A DNA stretch of 5,925 bases from contig JAIRLP010000117.1 in the NCBI GenBank assembly GCA_031259365.1, positions 1 through 5,925 of the forward strand, written 5' to 3'. Numbering within the stretch: the first letter of the stretch is position 1; each line of letters opens with the position of its first letter. The position numbers and the translations under genes are program-made. The notes beneath the pieces were generated by a model. The model searched no databases and was not told the origin of the DNA. It worked only from the letters and a program-made list of their open reading frames with translations. Below, in pieces: positions 5,858 to 5,925 of this stretch. This stretch comes from Rickettsiales bacterium (GTDB taxonomy: Bacteria > Pseudomonadota > Alphaproteobacteria > Rs-D84).

Positions 5858-5886
5858 TTTATACAGCTTTTCTTTTTGTTTTGCAA
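5858..5886 (-). promoter_or_regulatory. Promoter of the HTH regulator
   Basis: On the minus strand, -35 TTGCAA (5886-5881), a 17-nt spacer and -10 TATAAA (5863-5858). Transcription would start near 5851, giving a leader of about 34 nt before ATG 5817. This placement also argues against a start at 5886, which would lie upstream of the transcript. Confidence 0.55.
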
Positions 5887-5895
5887 TCAAAAAAC

Positions 5896-5904
5896 TGTTA
5901 TGAT
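5896..5904 (+). promoter_or_regulatory. Extended -10 promoter reading out of the window
   Basis: TGT followed by TATGAT (5899-5904) fits an extended -10 element (TGnTATAAT). A poor -35, TTGTTT (5876-5881), lies 17 nt upstream. It overlaps the minus-strand regulator promoter region back to back and implies a divergent rightward gene beyond base 5925, which is not visible here. Confidence 0.35.
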
Positions 5905-5925
5905 AGGGTCAAAATAAATCTGTAA

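Noticed and set aside
5818..5886. Longer 161-aa start for the HTH regulator
   Set aside because: The extra 23 residues are encoded across the predicted promoter and leader and lack a ribosome site, whereas GGGAG sits correctly before ATG 5817.
1..5925. CRISPR array, tRNA/rRNA gene, insertion sequence or phage attachment site
   Set aside because: On reading both strands I found no regular spaced repeats, no cloverleaf-like gene, no transposase-like frame and no flanking long direct or inverted repeats.

Overview
The window reads as a piece of an alphaproteobacterial chromosome of moderate to low GC. The best taxonomic marker is the minus-strand Xre/HTH regulator at the right end. Its core (LRRNMMGLSQKDLAKLCGVTF, FQQIQKYETAGNRISASRL, TPVSFFF) is the form common in Alphaproteobacteria. 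The long secreted Cys-rich proteins remind me of uncharacterised proteins from host- or gut-associated alphaproteobacterial lineages. That is recollection, not a search result.

Layout, left to right. (1) 2-352 is the C-terminal part of rsmH, the 16S rRNA m4C1402 methyltransferase; its 5' end lies outside the window. The usual ftsL/ftsI genes do not follow it. (2) 414-1544 is a two-gene operon with its own promoter: a four-helix membrane protein with a signal peptide and a CPVCT motif at the mature N-terminus, then a soluble helical protein of unknown function. As far as I recall, both resemble protein families common in Candidate Phyla Radiation (Patescibacteria) genomes. (3) 1626-5337 is a second two-gene operon with 4 nt between the genes. 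It encodes two large exported Cys-rich proteins: 807 aa with 28 Cys after the signal peptide, and 427 aa with 26 Cys, two EGF-like loops and an internal duplication. They share a C-x3-G-G-x-W motif. (4) A perfect 28-nt palindrome at 5358-5385 is a bidirectional terminator between the converging transcription units. (5) 5401-5817 on the minus strand is the Xre-family regulator. Its promoter lies at 5886-5858, and a second promoter fires rightward out of the window.

How the parts may fit together: the exported pair looks like a secreted or surface disulfide-stabilised system, and the 414-1544 pair like a membrane protein with a cytosolic partner. GAAATA/TATTTC dyads lie just after the predicted -10 boxes of the regulator gene and of the Cys-rich operon, and a partial copy lies before the membrane-protein gene. 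This suggests, but does not prove, control by one regulator. I see no tRNA, rRNA, CRISPR array, insertion sequence or attachment site. No gene-free stretch exceeds about 110 bases.
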